A stretch of 64,000 nt of DNA from an uncultured beta proteobacterium. Lineage in GTDB: Bacteria; Pseudomonadota; Gammaproteobacteria; Burkholderiales; Burkholderiaceae. The notes beneath the pieces are model-generated. The model did no database searches and was not told where the DNA came from. It saw only the letters and a program-made list of their open reading frames with translations. Shown in pieces: positions 9,608 through 19,082 of the stretch. How positions within the stretch are numbered: the first letter of the stretch is position 1; every line of letters begins with the position of its first letter. The stretch lies in NCBI GenBank assembly GCA_903826775.1, contig CAIKFU010000108.1, positions 96,710 to 160,709 of the forward strand. Direction: 5' to 3'. Position numbers and translations under genes: made by a program.

Positions 9608-11389
9608 TTAGCAAGCCCCATGTACGGGACTTGTATCGTGAGCCTCAATCATGAGTTGAATGCGGGCCTGACCTTGGTATCGATCGGTGACAAGGCGGTA
9701 CGCAAATGAAGCTTTTGCTGGCAGGGACTGCGTATGGTTGAACCATACCCCGGTCAATGGTTTGGTTATCGAGCCCTTGCCATTTGCTTGTATTGGTCGA
9801 AGTTGCAATCGAAGGTGTTTTTCCTTCATGAGGCCTTGTTGCAATATTTCAAATTCGCCATAAAAAATTGGCTGAGGAAATCCCTGCCCCCAAATTTCTT
9901 CACTTAGTAGGTCGCCAATTTCTGGGGTGAACTCGGAGTCAAGAAGGGTTCCATCGTGTATATGACGCCGCTCTAATAATTCATCATTGAGAAGGTTGTC
10001 GACAATTTTCTGGAAGCTAGCATCAAACCTCTCAAAGTCGGATTTTTTTATGCTTAGGCCGGCGGCCATTGCATGCCCGCCGAATTTTAGGATAAGGCCT
10101 GGCTCTTGTTTTGATACGAGATCGAGCGCATCTCGCAGATGAAAACCAACAATTGATCTTCCCGACCCTCTCAATTCAGTATTTTCTGAGTCAAAATCAT
10201 TTTCATTCGCTGGGGCAAATACGATTGCCGGGCGATTAAATCGTTCTTTTAATCGCGAGGCTACGATACCAACAACGCCTTGGTGCCATGCGGGGTTCCA
10301 TAGGCAAATGCTAGATCGGTTTGCTAGTGTTCCAGATAAGTGTTCTTCGCTTAAATATGCCAATGCCGTTTCTTGCATGCCAGATTCAATATTTCGACGC
10401 TCGCGATTGATGTTATCAAGTTCTTGAGCAATGGCTATTGCTTGATCCGGTTGGTCCGTCAGTAGGAGTTGTATTCCTAAGGTCATATCGGATAGGCGTC
10501 CGGCAGCATTTAGCCTTGGTCCGATGGCAAAACCCAGATCAAATGAATTGGCTTTTTGAGTATCCCTTCCTGCAACCTTAAAGAGCGCCTGAATGCCAGC
10601 TTGGGAAACATTATTCCGTATGCGCTTTAAGCCATTTGAAACCAGGATGCGATTGTTTCGATCAAGCTGGGCTACATCGGCAATGGTACCAAGCGCCACA
10701 AGATCCAAGAGATTTTCGATTTTTGGTTGGGTTTCGATTGTAAAAAGACCGCGGGTGCGCAGTTCTGCTCGCAGGGCGACAAGCAGATAAAACATCACGC
10801 CAACACCAGCCAAAGCCTTGCTTGGAAAAGGGCAGCCCGGTTGGTTTGGATTAACGATGAATTTCGCATTTGGCAGGCAATCGCCCGGTAAATGGTGATC
10901 GGTAATGATGACCTCCATGCCTAGTTCACGCGCACGTTCAACCCCGGATTCGCTGGCAATGCCGTTGTCGACAGTAATTAAAAATTCAGGTTTGGGATAT
11001 TGTTGAGCAGCCAGTTCAACAACTTCCGGCGTGAGTCCATAACCCATGGTGAAGCGATTTGGCACTAAAAATTGGATTGGTGTTTCCGACCCGCCTAGCA
11101 TCTTTAAGCCTCGTACAGCGACTGCGCATGCTGTCGCCCCATCGCAATCGTAGTCGGCAATAACCATAAGCTGGCGTTTTTCTTGAAGTAGATCTGCTAA
11201 AAACTTTGCAGTGCTGATGCAGTTTTTCAGTTCTATTGGAGAAAGCAGTTTTTTTAAATCCAGCGACAGTTCGTCAGGTGATTGAACCCCTCTTGAAGCA
11301 AACAGCCTAGCCAACAAAGGGTGGAGACCGCTCTGTTCAAGCCATGATGCTGTTCGATCGGAAAAGGGGCGTGATGAAAATAGGCTCAT
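9608..11389 (-). CDS. recJ: Single-stranded-DNA-specific exonuclease RecJ
   Basis: RecJ is a 5'-3' single-strand exonuclease used in recombination and mismatch repair. The 593-residue protein has the DHH-family phosphoesterase motifs DYDCDG (79-84) and DHH (164-166), then GPRLNAAGRL and a C-terminal DHHA1/OB region with GGHAMAAGLSI. It lies 21 bases before prfB and 10 bases after the rpfE-like gene, so a four-gene transcript (rpfE-like, recJ, prfB, lysS) is likely. Confidence 0.95.
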   Translation of the reverse strand: MSLFSSRPFSDRTASWLEQSGLHPLLARLFASRGVQSPDELSLDLKKLLSPIELKNCISTAKFLADLLQEKRQLMVIADYDCDGATACAVAVRGLKMLGGSETPIQFLVPNRFTMGYGLTPEVVELAAQQYPKPEFLITVDNGIASESGVERARELGMEVIITDHHLPGDCLPNAKFIVNPNQPGCPFPSKALAGVGVMFYLLVALRAELRTRGLFTIETQPKIENLLDLVALGTIADVAQLDRNNRILVSNGLKRIRNNVSQAGIQALFKVAGRDTQKANSFDLGFAIGPRLNAAGRLSDMTLGIQLLLTDQPDQAIAIAQELDNINRERRNIESGMQETALAYLSEEHLSGTLANRSSICLWNPAWHQGVVGIVASRLKERFNRPAIVFAPANENDFDSENTELRGSGRSIVGFHLRDALDLVSKQEPGLILKFGGHAMAAGLSIKKSDFERFDASFQKIVDNLLNDELLERRHIHDGTLLDSEFTPEIGDLLSEEIWGQGFPQPIFYGEFEILQQGLMKEKHLRLQLRPIQANGKGSITKPLTGVWFNHTQSLPAKASFAYRLVTDRYQGQARIQLMIEAHDTSPVHGAC

Positions 11390-11399
11390 GTAGATCGAT

Positions 11400-12413
11400 T
11401 CATTTATTAATGAGTTCTTGCCAGGAAGGAGTTAGGGATTTTTGCCAAAAAAGCAATCCGAATAGGGGTTTGCGTTTTTGTAAATCGCCGACAGTGTAGA
11501 TTCGATGGCGTTCTTTCCCGCCAGGGAAATCGATCACCTCCAATTCATCCAGTTGGCCTTCGAGCAGGGATTTGCTGATCAATGGCCATAGATCCTCCGG
11601 TTGATCAGGCCAGACAAAAGCGCCCGCAAGTTCTTGAACGGTGGGTGGCTTATCCTTTAGATTCAGGTAGGGTTTTTCAAGATAATTTGCCAAACCCTTT
11701 AATAGGGGATGGTAGCCAAATAGGGTTTTGATGTGGTTAAAGAGTGTGGGCGTTTGGACATCATCTAGCTTGCCAATGCCGCTAATCCAAACGGAATTGA
11801 TTGTTGGTATTCCGCGTTCCTCACGCGATTCGTTTACAAAATGAATATGCCAGAGCATCTGTATTTCGTTTTGTAATTTTCTCCAGAGCTTGGCAATGCC
11901 ATTTTCATCTGTATCCCTAGGGAGCCACCAATCGATATTACGACCATGAGACTGTTCGACGCTGTGGGTTTCCAAGCTGGTAAAGGGGCCGGCAGAGATG
12001 AACCAGTAGTGTGTGCCGGCATAAATGATGTTTTGCTTAAAGTCTTCCGTAATAAACTCTTGGGCTGCCTTGAGCAGGTTAACCGACTCTTCAGGTGTGA
12101 TATCAATGAGATTTTGATGGAGTAAGACAAGATGGTCTCGGGTTGCGTGCAGGTGGATGGGTTGTAGGCAAGCAATAACATCTTGTGGATTGGGTTTGAT
12201 GGTTTCCCCGTTTTGTCCCATTAGGAGAAGGGGAGCTGCAGGTACTTTTTCACCAATTAAAAACCGTTCATGAGGCAAGCCCATTAAAGGTTTGATTTCA
12301 AGCGTTTCTTGAGTTTGGTTGCCGGCCTTGTCATCCAGAAGTTCCTCGTCGATAAAGTCTTCTCCGGAAAGCATCAAGGTTAGGCGACGTGAAATGGGTA
12401 AATTGGCGTTCAT
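11400..12413 (-). CDS. Conserved cytoplasmic protein, rpfE-like, first in the recJ operon
   Basis: This is a 337-residue soluble protein without signal peptide or membrane segments. It resembles proteins that betaproteobacterial annotation calls RpfE-type regulatory protein, usually found next to recJ or lolC; I hold that only with moderate confidence. Visible stretches include SAGPFTSLETHSVEQSHGRN and SVWISGIGKL. No catalytic motif stands out. It starts 60 bases from the divergent lolC gene, so the two share a promoter region. Its molecular role is not known to me. Confidence 0.6.
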   Translation of the reverse strand: MNANLPISRRLTLMLSGEDFIDEELLDDKAGNQTQETLEIKPLMGLPHERFLIGEKVPAAPLLLMGQNGETIKPNPQDVIACLQPIHLHATRDHLVLLHQNLIDITPEESVNLLKAAQEFITEDFKQNIIYAGTHYWFISAGPFTSLETHSVEQSHGRNIDWWLPRDTDENGIAKLWRKLQNEIQMLWHIHFVNESREERGIPTINSVWISGIGKLDDVQTPTLFNHIKTLFGYHPLLKGLANYLEKPYLNLKDKPPTVQELAGAFVWPDQPEDLWPLISKSLLEGQLDELEVIDFPGGKERHRIYTVGDLQKRKPLFGLLFWQKSLTPSWQELINK

Positions 12414-12479
12414 CCATTGATTTTAGGTGGCATTTGACTAATCCATACACACTATCGCGCGATTCACTAAACTGTGGGG

Positions 12480-13742
12480 ATGTTAAGACTTCCTATTGAA
12501 TTTGAGATTGGCCTCAGATACACCCGTTCCAAGCGCCGCAAGGCCGTAGGGCGCCGTGATGGTTTTTTGTCATTTATATCCGGTATTTCTACGGCGGGGA
12601 TTGCGCTTGGCGTAGCCGCGCTGATTGTGGTGCTATCGGTGATGAATGGATTTCAGAAAGAGGTTCGTGATCGAATGCTGTCGGTTTTATCTCATATTGA
12701 AATTACCGCACCTGATGGTTTGGCCAACTGGGAGCCTCTTGCAGTGCGCGTAGCAGAGCAGCCGCATATTCTTGGTGTAGCGCCTATGGTGAGTTCTCAG
12801 GGTTTATTGAGTCGAGGCGGCGCGATGCGCGGGGTTGCATTAAGAGGGGTATTGCCAAGCGATGAAGGAAGGGTCTCTGAATTGCCCCGCCAATTTACCG
12901 TTGGGAGCATTGATGATTTAAAGCCCGGAGAATTTGGTGTGGCTTTGGGCTCTCAATTGGCTAGCATGTTAGGCGCTCGCGTAGGGGAAAGGGTGAATTT
13001 AATTGTTCCTGAAACCGATCTCACTCCTGCAGGAGCAATGCCAAGGGTACGTACTTTATCGGTTATCGGCATTATTGATACCGGGCATTACGAATACGAC
13101 AGTTCTTTGGCGGTGATGCACTGGCAAGATGCGGCGGCATTGCTGAGGCTGCACGATCCATCCGGCCTTAGGGTTAAGGTCGATAACATGCAGCGTGCTC
13201 CGGAAATTGCCGCCAACCTTTCCTTGATGATTCCGCAAGCATTGTGGATAACCGACTGGTCAAGAACCAATCGAAATTGGTTTACCGCCGTTCAGACTGA
13301 AAAGAAGATGATGTTCATTATTCTCACGCTCATTATTGCTGTGGCTGCATTTAATTTAGTGTCAACCTTAGTAATGACGGTAAATGAAAAACAGGCAGAC
13401 ATCGCGATATTGAGAACTATGGGAGCGAGTCCCGGACTGATTCAGCGTATTTTCTTGGTGCAGGGACTAGCAATCGGTTTACTGGGATCGTTGGCAGGGG
13501 TGGCATTGGGCTTGTTGATTGCACTCAATATCGATGTGATCGTTCCTGCTATAGAGGCAATTTTCCGCGTGCGGTTTTTACCGAGGGATGTGTACTTCAT
13601 TAGCGAGCTTCCTTCAGATGTTCGCTCTGCCGATGTCGTCACTGTAGGACTGATGTCCTTCGGTTTGTCCATCTTGGCAACTTTGTATCCAAGCCGGAGG
13701 GCTGCGAATATTCAGCCTGCGGAGGCATTGCGCTATGAATAA
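12480..13742 (+). CDS. lolC: Lipoprotein-releasing ABC transporter permease LolC/LolE
   Basis: This inner-membrane permease of the Lol system extracts outer-membrane lipoproteins. The protein of about 420 residues has an N-terminal membrane segment ([21 protein letters not shown]), a large periplasmic domain and three C-terminal segments, the MacB/FtsX layout. A GTG at 12474 lies two codons upstream of the ATG at 12480; neither has a clear ribosome site, so the start is uncertain by 6 bases. It overlaps lolD by 8 bases. One permease with LolD suggests a single LolC/E-type protein acting as a homodimer. Confidence 0.92.
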   Translation: MLRLPIEFEIGLRYTRSKRRKAVGRRDGFLSFISGISTAGIALGVAALIVVLSVMNGFQKEVRDRMLSVLSHIEITAPDGLANWEPLAVRVAEQPHILGVAPMVSSQGLLSRGGAMRGVALRGVLPSDEGRVSELPRQFTVGSIDDLKPGEFGVALGSQLASMLGARVGERVNLIVPETDLTPAGAMPRVRTLSVIGIIDTGHYEYDSSLAVMHWQDAAALLRLHDPSGLRVKVDNMQRAPEIAANLSLMIPQALWITDWSRTNRNWFTAVQTEKKMMFIILTLIIAVAAFNLVSTLVMTVNEKQADIAILRTMGASPGLIQRIFLVQGLAIGLLGSLAGVALGLLIALNIDVIVPAIEAIFRVRFLPRDVYFISELPSDVRSADVVTVGLMSFGLSILATLYPSRRAANIQPAEALRYE

Positions 13743-14439
13743 CATTGCAATTTCGCCAAGCATTGTTTTGAGCGCCCGAGGGCTTGCTAAAACCTATGGC
13801 GTTGGGGTGACTGCAGTGGAGGTTCTTAAATCCATCGACCTGGATATTGCTCCGTCCGAAAAGGTTGCGATTGTGGGGTCTTCTGGATCTGGAAAAAGCA
13901 CGTTGCTGCACCTTTTGGGTGGGCTTGATTCGCCAACAGCCGGCTCGGTTACGCTCGCAGGATCCCCTTTAAAGGGATTGTCCACGGCAAAACTGGATCG
14001 ATTGCGAAATCAAAGCTTGGGTTTCATTTACCAATTCCACCATTTGCTGGATGAGTTTAGCGCCCTTGAGAATGTCGCTTTGCCGTTAAGGATCCGCGGC
14101 TTACTTAGGGAAGAGGCTATGGAACGGGCTGCCAGAATGCTGGCGGCCGTGGGGTTATCGGCAAGGATACAACATACCCCTGGCGAGCTTTCTGGTGGGG
14201 AACGTCAACGGGTTGCCGTAGCGCGCGCATTGGTTGGCGATCCAGCTTGCGTATTAGCAGATGAGCCCACGGGAAATCTTGATACCGAAACTGCCGATAC
14301 GGTTTTTGAATTGATGCTGGAAGTGGCTCGCGAACAAGGAACCGCTTTTGTGATCGTAACCCATGATCCGATCCGCGCTCGACGGTGCGATCGAATCATG
14401 CGTTTAGATCGCGGAACATTAAAACCCTTTTCTGAATGA
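13735..14439 (+). CDS. lolD: Lipoprotein-releasing ABC transporter ATPase LolD
   Basis: This cytoplasmic ATPase powers lipoprotein release. The 234-residue protein has Walker [10 protein letters not shown] near residue 48, the ABC signature [15 protein letters not shown] and Walker [13 protein letters not shown]. It overlaps lolC upstream by 8 bases and the tatD-like gene downstream by 4 bases (ATGA), showing a tightly coupled operon. Confidence 0.95.
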   Translation: MNNIAISPSIVLSARGLAKTYGVGVTAVEVLKSIDLDIAPSEKVAIVGSSGSGKSTLLHLLGGLDSPTAGSVTLAGSPLKGLSTAKLDRLRNQSLGFIYQFHHLLDEFSALENVALPLRIRGLLREEAMERAARMLAAVGLSARIQHTPGELSGGERQRVAVARALVGDPACVLADEPTGNLDTETADTVFELMLEVAREQGTAFVIVTHDPIRARRCDRIMRLDRGTLKPFSE

Positions 14440-15308
14440 GTTTGGGTATGCGGGGAAATCGTGGTTGGATTGATACCCATTGCCATTTAGACGCTGCAGA
14501 ATTTAATAATCAATTGCCGCAAATCATTCAGTCGGCCGTTAGCCAGGATGTGCGAGCTATTTTGCTGCCAGCGGTTTGCGCCGAAGGATTTACAGGAGTG
14601 AAAAAACTGGCTACCGAATTTTCTGATCGGGTTCCAGGCCTCGTGTATACATTGGGAATTCACCCGTTGTACGTCCATCAAGCGAAAGAGGACGATTTGC
14701 AATTTTTGGCCGCACAAATTCAGGAGGCTCTTTCCGACAGTCGGTTTGTTGGAATTGGCGAAATTGGCCTGGATTATTTTGTCGAAGGCCTAGATCAAAA
14801 TCGTCAGGAAATGTTTTTTCATAAGCAGTTGGATTTGGCGCAAGAATTTAATTTGCCCGTTGTTTTGCATGTTCGACGCTCACAGGACGCAGTTTTGAAG
14901 GCATTGCGACAACGCCGTGTTTGCGGTGGAATTGCCCATGCATTCAATGGGAGTTTTCAACAGGCAGAGCAATTTATCAAATTGGGTTTTAAGTTGGGTT
15001 TTGGCGGCGCAGCAACTTACACCAGAGCTTTACAAATTCGACGGTTGCTAACGGAGTTGCCGATTGAGAGTATCGTCACCGAGACCGACTCCCCGGATAT
15101 TCCGCCAGCTTGGTTATGGGATTTGCAGGTAAAAGGCGATATTAAAAAGAACCCGCGAAACGAACCCGCATTTTTGCCAAAAATTGCACTTGAATTGGCG
15201 CAGATGCGCGGATTGACTGAATTGGATTTTTCCTCGGCGGTTTGGCGTAATGCCATGGAAGCGTTTCCTCGCTGGAGGGGATTATTGGCAAACGGCGTTG
15301 CGCAATAG
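14436..15308 (+). CDS. TatD-family metal-dependent hydrolase (putative DNase)
   Basis: This is a 290-residue TIM-barrel amidohydrolase-type enzyme. Metal-ligand motifs are in order: DTHCH near residue 13, [14 protein letters not shown], a His in IAHAFNGS, and [10 protein letters not shown]. Family members (TatD, YcfH, YjjV) act as magnesium-dependent 3'-5' exonucleases or D-aminoacyl-tRNA deacylases. The start overlaps the lolD stop by 4 bases; an internal ATG four codons on is an alternative. Which paralogue it is cannot be settled here. Confidence 0.88.
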   Translation: MSLGMRGNRGWIDTHCHLDAAEFNNQLPQIIQSAVSQDVRAILLPAVCAEGFTGVKKLATEFSDRVPGLVYTLGIHPLYVHQAKEDDLQFLAAQIQEALSDSRFVGIGEIGLDYFVEGLDQNRQEMFFHKQLDLAQEFNLPVVLHVRRSQDAVLKALRQRRVCGGIAHAFNGSFQQAEQFIKLGFKLGFGGAATYTRALQIRRLLTELPIESIVTETDSPDIPPAWLWDLQVKGDIKKNPRNEPAFLPKIALELAQMRGLTELDFSSAVWRNAMEAFPRWRGLLANGVAQ

Positions 15309-15367
15309 GGATGTAGCAGGGGTTTTCGGTGATGTCTAGGTGGCAATTAATTTTTGAGGGAATGAAT

Positions 15368-16147
15368 ATGAAGCAGATTGTTTTGGTAACCGGTGCTACA
15401 GCGGGATTTGGTGAAGCCACCGCTCGTCGTTTTTTGGCGAATGGTCATCAGGTGATTGCAACGGGTCGTCGGGTTGAGCGCCTCGAAAAACTGCGTTCTT
15501 CCTTGACCAAGGAACAGCAATGCCGATTGCTTACCCTCGCATTGGATGTGTGCGATAGCGCTCAAGTTGAAACGCTATGCACCAGGCTTCCTGCTGAATT
15601 TTCTGGTGTCACGGTTTTGGTGAACAATGCTGGTTTAGCGCTCGGCTTGGAGCCAGCCCATCAGGCCCATTTATCCGATTGGGATCAGATGATTGATACC
15701 AATATCAAAGGGCTGGTGCATATGACCCGCGCAATATTGCCTGGCATGGTTGAGCGTAAACGGGGCCATGTAATTAATCTCGGTTCTGTTGCTGGCACCT
15801 ATCCTTATCCGGGCGGCAATGTATATGGCGGCACCAAAGCCTTTGTCCAACAATTTAGTTTAAATTTGCGCGCCGATTTAATTGGAACGCCCATTCGTGT
15901 AACTTCGATTGAACCCGGGATGTGTGCTGGAACAGAATTTTCGGACGTTCGCTTTAAAGGCGATGGGGTTAAAGTTGACCAGGTATATTCTGGCGTGGAT
16001 GCTTTAAGCGCGGATGATGTAGCAGAAGCCATTTACTGGTCCGCGATGTTGCCTAGTCGTGTCAACATCAATGTTCTTGAGTTGATGCCAGTGCAGCAGG
16101 CATTTGCCCCTTTTAAGATTCACCGCGGAACCTTCGAGCCCAATTAA
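15368..16147 (+). CDS. ydfG: NADP-dependent 3-hydroxy acid dehydrogenase, SDR family
   Basis: This is a 259-residue short-chain dehydrogenase very close to E. coli YdfG, which oxidises serine, threonine and 3-hydroxy acids and reduces malonic semialdehyde. It has the cofactor motif GATAGFG, ATGRR for NADP, NNAGLALG, and the YxxxK pair in VYGGTKAFV. I chose the ATG at 15368 because GAGGG lies 7 bases upstream; ATGs at 15362 and earlier are badly spaced. Its stop codon overlaps that of the convergent small secreted protein gene. Confidence 0.92.
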   Translation: MKQIVLVTGATAGFGEATARRFLANGHQVIATGRRVERLEKLRSSLTKEQQCRLLTLALDVCDSAQVETLCTRLPAEFSGVTVLVNNAGLALGLEPAHQAHLSDWDQMIDTNIKGLVHMTRAILPGMVERKRGHVINLGSVAGTYPYPGGNVYGGTKAFVQQFSLNLRADLIGTPIRVTSIEPGMCAGTEFSDVRFKGDGVKVDQVYSGVDALSADDVAEAIYWSAMLPSRVNINVLELMPVQQAFAPFKIHRGTFEPN

Positions 16148-16449
16148 TATGGAACGAATTGCCAGGGCATGGGGCAGCCTTGTATCTGTGGAAAATACAG
16201 GCCGTTTGCAGGACAAAAGTAAGTGCCTTGAGGACCGTATGCCCGATAGGTGTTGTAGTAGGGTCGATATGCGTTAACAGCAACGGCACCAACAATTGCC
16301 CCCGCCGCAATTGGAGCCCATCTGCTGCCTTGGTTATATCCACCTCCGCGCCATCCGCCGTGCCAACCACCATATCCATGTGCGTTGGCTGCAAGCGGCA
16401 GCGCTACCATGCTGACGATGAGTGCTACGCTTAAAAAGGTCTTTTTCAT
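16144..16449 (-). CDS. Small secreted glycine- and tyrosine-rich protein
   Basis: This is a 101-residue protein with a clear signal peptide (MKKTFLSVALIVSMVALPLAANA) and a mature part that starts HGYGGWHGGWRGGGYNQGSR. A short glycine/alanine hydrophobic stretch (IAAGAIVGAVAVNAY) follows, then a Tyr/Pro-rich tail with two cysteines. A GGAGG-like ribosome site precedes the ATG. Such proteins are usually periplasmic or surface proteins of unknown role. The stop overlaps the ydfG stop on the other strand by 4 bases. Confidence 0.75.
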   Translation of the reverse strand: MKKTFLSVALIVSMVALPLAANAHGYGGWHGGWRGGGYNQGSRWAPIAAGAIVGAVAVNAYRPYYNTYRAYGPQGTYFCPANGLYFPQIQGCPMPWQFVPY

Positions 16450-16611
16450 ATTAGCCTCCTATTGATTAAGGCTTGGGTACGTTGTGAACTCTGGGCGTTT
16501 CTTGGTATCTCTTATGCCCCTTACCCCAATAACGCTGTCGGAAGTTGGCTGGTTGACGTAGGAAATGAATTTAAAATCGCTTGATTGAATAAAATCCCTT
16601 TAGTATGCCTA
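16450..16611. other. Intergenic region, nothing clear
   Basis: These 162 bases hold the promoter side of the small secreted protein gene and the end of the flavin reductase gene. The only structure I see is a short inverted repeat ATGCCT/AGGCAT (16605-16620) spanning the reductase stop codon, a weak terminator candidate at best. Confidence 0.4.
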
Positions 16612-17124
16612 TTAAGGCATTGTTGGACTGATGTATTTGCCTTGCCAGAAAAAAAGCGGACTTAAGTCGTTGTGGTGTCGGTAATTGAGGACCTTGGCAA
16701 GAAAAATGAGATGATCTCCGCCTTCAATTTGCCTTTCTGTTTCGCATTCAAAATGGCCTGATGTGCCGGGGAGGATTGCTATGCCGTCTTCCGTGTACGC
16801 GCACTGCAAACCCGCGAACTTATCCGAACTGGGACGTGCAAATTGTTCGGAGATGTCCGATTGATCTGCTGCCAGTACATTAACGACAAAACGGGGATTC
16901 TCTTTAAAGACCTTATGGCTTGGTGCGTTGCGACCTTGAGACCATAAGATCATGGGTGGATTAAGGGATACGGAATTAAATGAGCTAATTGTGACCCCAA
17001 AATTTGTTCCCGACTGGTCGCGCGTGGTGATGACCGTTATTCCCGTACCAAAAACCCCCAAAGCGTTTCTAAAATCCCGCTCGTCATAGTCGATCGATGT
17101 CGACTTAACTTTTCGAGTGTTCAT
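16612..17124 (-). CDS. Flavin reductase domain protein (HpaC-like)
   Basis: This is a 170-residue member of the flavin reductase/FMN-binding split-barrel family. It shows the family features FGTGITVITT near the N-terminus, GVTISSFNSVSLNPPMILW, and GDHLIFLAKV toward the C-terminus. These proteins reduce FMN or FAD with NADH for a partner monooxygenase, or act as flavoenzymes themselves. No two-component monooxygenase is beside it. It is divergent from an alpha/beta hydrolase, and a TetR regulator follows, suggesting an aromatic or xenobiotic degradation theme. Confidence 0.85.
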   Translation of the reverse strand: MNTRKVKSTSIDYDERDFRNALGVFGTGITVITTRDQSGTNFGVTISSFNSVSLNPPMILWSQGRNAPSHKVFKENPRFVVNVLAADQSDISEQFARPSSDKFAGLQCAYTEDGIAILPGTSGHFECETERQIEGGDHLIFLAKVLNYRHHNDLSPLFFWQGKYISPTMP

Positions 17125-17173
17125 AAATATCTGTCCGGGACGTGAAAATCATTTGGGTATAAGTAGGCTATAT

Positions 17174-17195
17174 TATTGATCAAGTGATTAATTTA
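17174..17195. promoter_or_regulatory. Candidate regulator site in the flavin reductase/hydrolase divergon
   Basis: The stretch around GATCAAGTGATTA lies 20 bases before the hydrolase ATG and resembles another at 18951-18972 (15 of 22 positions equal by eye). With a TetR gene between them, both may be its operators. This is an inference from similarity and position. Confidence 0.3.
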
Positions 17196-17215
17196 TTCCT
17201 TTAGGGGGTCTTTAC

Positions 17216-18007
17216 ATGCATTTAGTTTCGAATGATCTGGCAAATACCTCCTTTATTCTCGAAGGCAAACAGAATGCGCCAGTTTTGGTGATAGCCAATT
17301 CCATGGCGGCTACCCCGGAAATGTGGGATGCCCAGATCAAGTCCTGGGCTCAAGATTTTCAATTGCTGCGGTATAGCTACAGGGGACATGGAAAAACCCC
17401 GGCGCTTGGTGAGGATCTTTCCGTAGCCGATTTAGCTAATGATTTGTTTAGTTTATTGGATCAATTGAATATTCATCAGTTTCATTATGTTGGCCTTTCC
17501 TTGGGCGCCATGCTGGGTTTATATGTTGCCGCCAAATATCCCCAGCGGATTAAATCGTTGGTAGCGGCAAACTTTAAGTCATTCCAAACTGAGGCAACTT
17601 GCGAAATTTGGGAACAGCGCATTTCCCTCGTGAGGGAGAAAGGGGTAGATGCAATTGCAGATGGTACGGTCGATCGATGGTTAACCGCTTCGTTTCGTCA
17701 GTCGCACCCTGAAGTTGATGATCAGATTCGCGCCATGGTTCGCTCTACGTCAACGGAGGGATACATCGCCTGCTGTAAGGCTGTAAGGGATTACGATGCG
17801 AGATTGTTTATGGCACAAATCGAGTGCCCCGTGTTGTTGATAAGCGGCTTGGAGGATGTAGCTGCTCCTGCAGCTGAATTTGCAGAGATTCAAGCTGCTA
17901 TTAAAAACAGCGTATATCTTCCGTTAAATGCCGCCCACCTTTCCAATGTGGAGTGCCCCGATCAATTCTCCAGTGCGGTATTGGGTTTTATAAAAAAGAA
18001 TTCTTGA
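17216..18007 (+). CDS. Alpha/beta hydrolase, 3-oxoadipate enol-lactonase-like
   Basis: This is a 263-residue alpha/beta-fold hydrolase. The nucleophile elbow is GLSLG in VGLSLGAMLGL, the acid is probably Asp in ISGLEDVAAP, and the histidine is in NAAHLSNVE. The overall pattern (YRGHGKTP, SVADLANDLFSLLDQL) resembles 3-oxoadipate enol-lactonases (PcaD), but close relatives hydrolyse other esters and lactones, and no other beta-ketoadipate genes are near. GGGGG precedes the ATG. It shares a divergent promoter region with the flavin reductase gene. Confidence 0.82.
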   Translation: MHLVSNDLANTSFILEGKQNAPVLVIANSMAATPEMWDAQIKSWAQDFQLLRYSYRGHGKTPALGEDLSVADLANDLFSLLDQLNIHQFHYVGLSLGAMLGLYVAAKYPQRIKSLVAANFKSFQTEATCEIWEQRISLVREKGVDAIADGTVDRWLTASFRQSHPEVDDQIRAMVRSTSTEGYIACCKAVRDYDARLFMAQIECPVLLISGLEDVAAPAAEFAEIQAAIKNSVYLPLNAAHLSNVECPDQFSSAVLGFIKKNS

Positions 18008-18122
18008 ATGGTCAAAAGAAAGTGCATCTCAATTATTTGATAAGGCTCTGTGACATTGTGATGGGTTGCGCTAATTTTGCAAAACAAAGAGTCAAGCCAC
18101 TTTTGGAAAGCGGGGATTTTGA

Positions 18123-18144
18123 CCCATTGGTTTTCACCAATGGG
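18123..18144. repeat. Hairpin between the hydrolase and tetR genes
   Basis: An 8-base perfect stem (CCCATTGG at 18123-18130, CCAATGGG at 18137-18144) with a 6-base loop sits in the 211-base gap 18008-18218. A T-poor tail follows, so it is either a weak terminator or an operator for the next gene. A frame of 78 codons crosses this gap but shows no coding features. Confidence 0.4.
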
Positions 18145-18218
18145 GTGTTTGGCAGGGCTGCATTAGAATCAATCCACTCATTGAGGTAACCCGTCGATTT
18201 CCGTTGGTAGACATGTAA

Positions 18219-18899
18219 ATGATTTCAATAGCAAAAAATACCTCTAAAACAGTCAAGCCCAGAAGACGTTTAAAACGCGAAGATCGCGAATTGGAGATAG
18301 CCAAAGAGGCTGTTCAATTTTTTGCGGAATTGGGTTTTGATGGCGATACCAGGGAGTTGGCTCGCCGCTTGGGGGTTACCCAATCCTTAATATTTCGGTA
18401 TTTCCCAACCAAAGCAGCGTTAATTGAGCGTGTATATCAAGAGGTGTATGTTGGTCGTTGGGACCCAAGCTGGGAATCCATTATTTCGGATAGAGCCATA
18501 TCGTTACAAGATCGATTAACCCGACTTTATAAGGATTATGCACGCACCGCCCTTACCTACGATTGGGTCCGCATCTTCATGTTTTCGGGGTTAAAGGGTG
18601 AGGATATCAACACCAGGTACTTGAAGTTTTTAAGAAGCAGGGTGCTTGAACCTGTTGTGGCAGAAATGCGTGCGGATTTTGGTTTGCCAGGATTTGAACA
18701 AAGTCCGCTTACCGAAGAGGAGGTTGAATTGGTCTGGGGAATTAATGCCCGAATCTTCTATCTTGGGCAAAGAATCTGGATATTTAACATGCCTTTGACC
18801 ATGGATTCCGACAAGATTATCGAGGACACGATTATTTCGTTTTTAGCTGGTGCAAGGCAGCTATTGCCTGAATTGGTAGTGCAACCATCCAGTCTTTAA
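18219..18899 (+). CDS. TetR/AcrR-family transcriptional regulator
   Basis: This is a 226-residue regulator. After a basic N-terminal tail it has a TetR-type helix-turn-helix at about residues 22-68 (FAELGFDGDTRELARRLGV, then SLIFRYFPTKAALIERVY). The C-terminal ligand domain is tryptophan- and tyrosine-rich and unlike any I can name. Its neighbours suggest control of the flavin reductase/hydrolase pair and perhaps of the secreted protein downstream. Confidence 0.88.
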   Translation: MISIAKNTSKTVKPRRRLKREDRELEIAKEAVQFFAELGFDGDTRELARRLGVTQSLIFRYFPTKAALIERVYQEVYVGRWDPSWESIISDRAISLQDRLTRLYKDYARTALTYDWVRIFMFSGLKGEDINTRYLKFLRSRVLEPVVAEMRADFGLPGFEQSPLTEEEVELVWGINARIFYLGQRIWIFNMPLTMDSDKIIEDTIISFLAGARQLLPELVVQPSSL

Positions 18900-18950
18900 G
18901 GTCGGATTTCTCCGGAGTTATCCCCCCTCTTTAGGGTAAGCACTTATTTA

Positions 18951-18972
18951 TATAGATCGAATGATCATTTAG
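18951..18972. promoter_or_regulatory. Candidate regulator site upstream of the secreted protein
   Basis: A stretch around AGATCGAATGATCA, similar to the one at 17174-17195, lies in the gap after the TetR gene. It is a candidate second operator. Two short matches could arise by chance. Confidence 0.28.
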
Positions 18973-19082
18973 ATTCAAGAACCACTTAAAATTAGGCGAT
19001 TAAGGGTTTAGATCCCATTGTGGCTATTGGTACTGCAGTAGTTCAAATTTTTCCAACAACTTCTTATGTCTGGACTGCGCTT

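Noticed and set aside
17953..18189. 78-codon frame across the gap before tetR
   Set aside because: It starts inside the hydrolase gene in another frame and shows no coding features or ribosome site.
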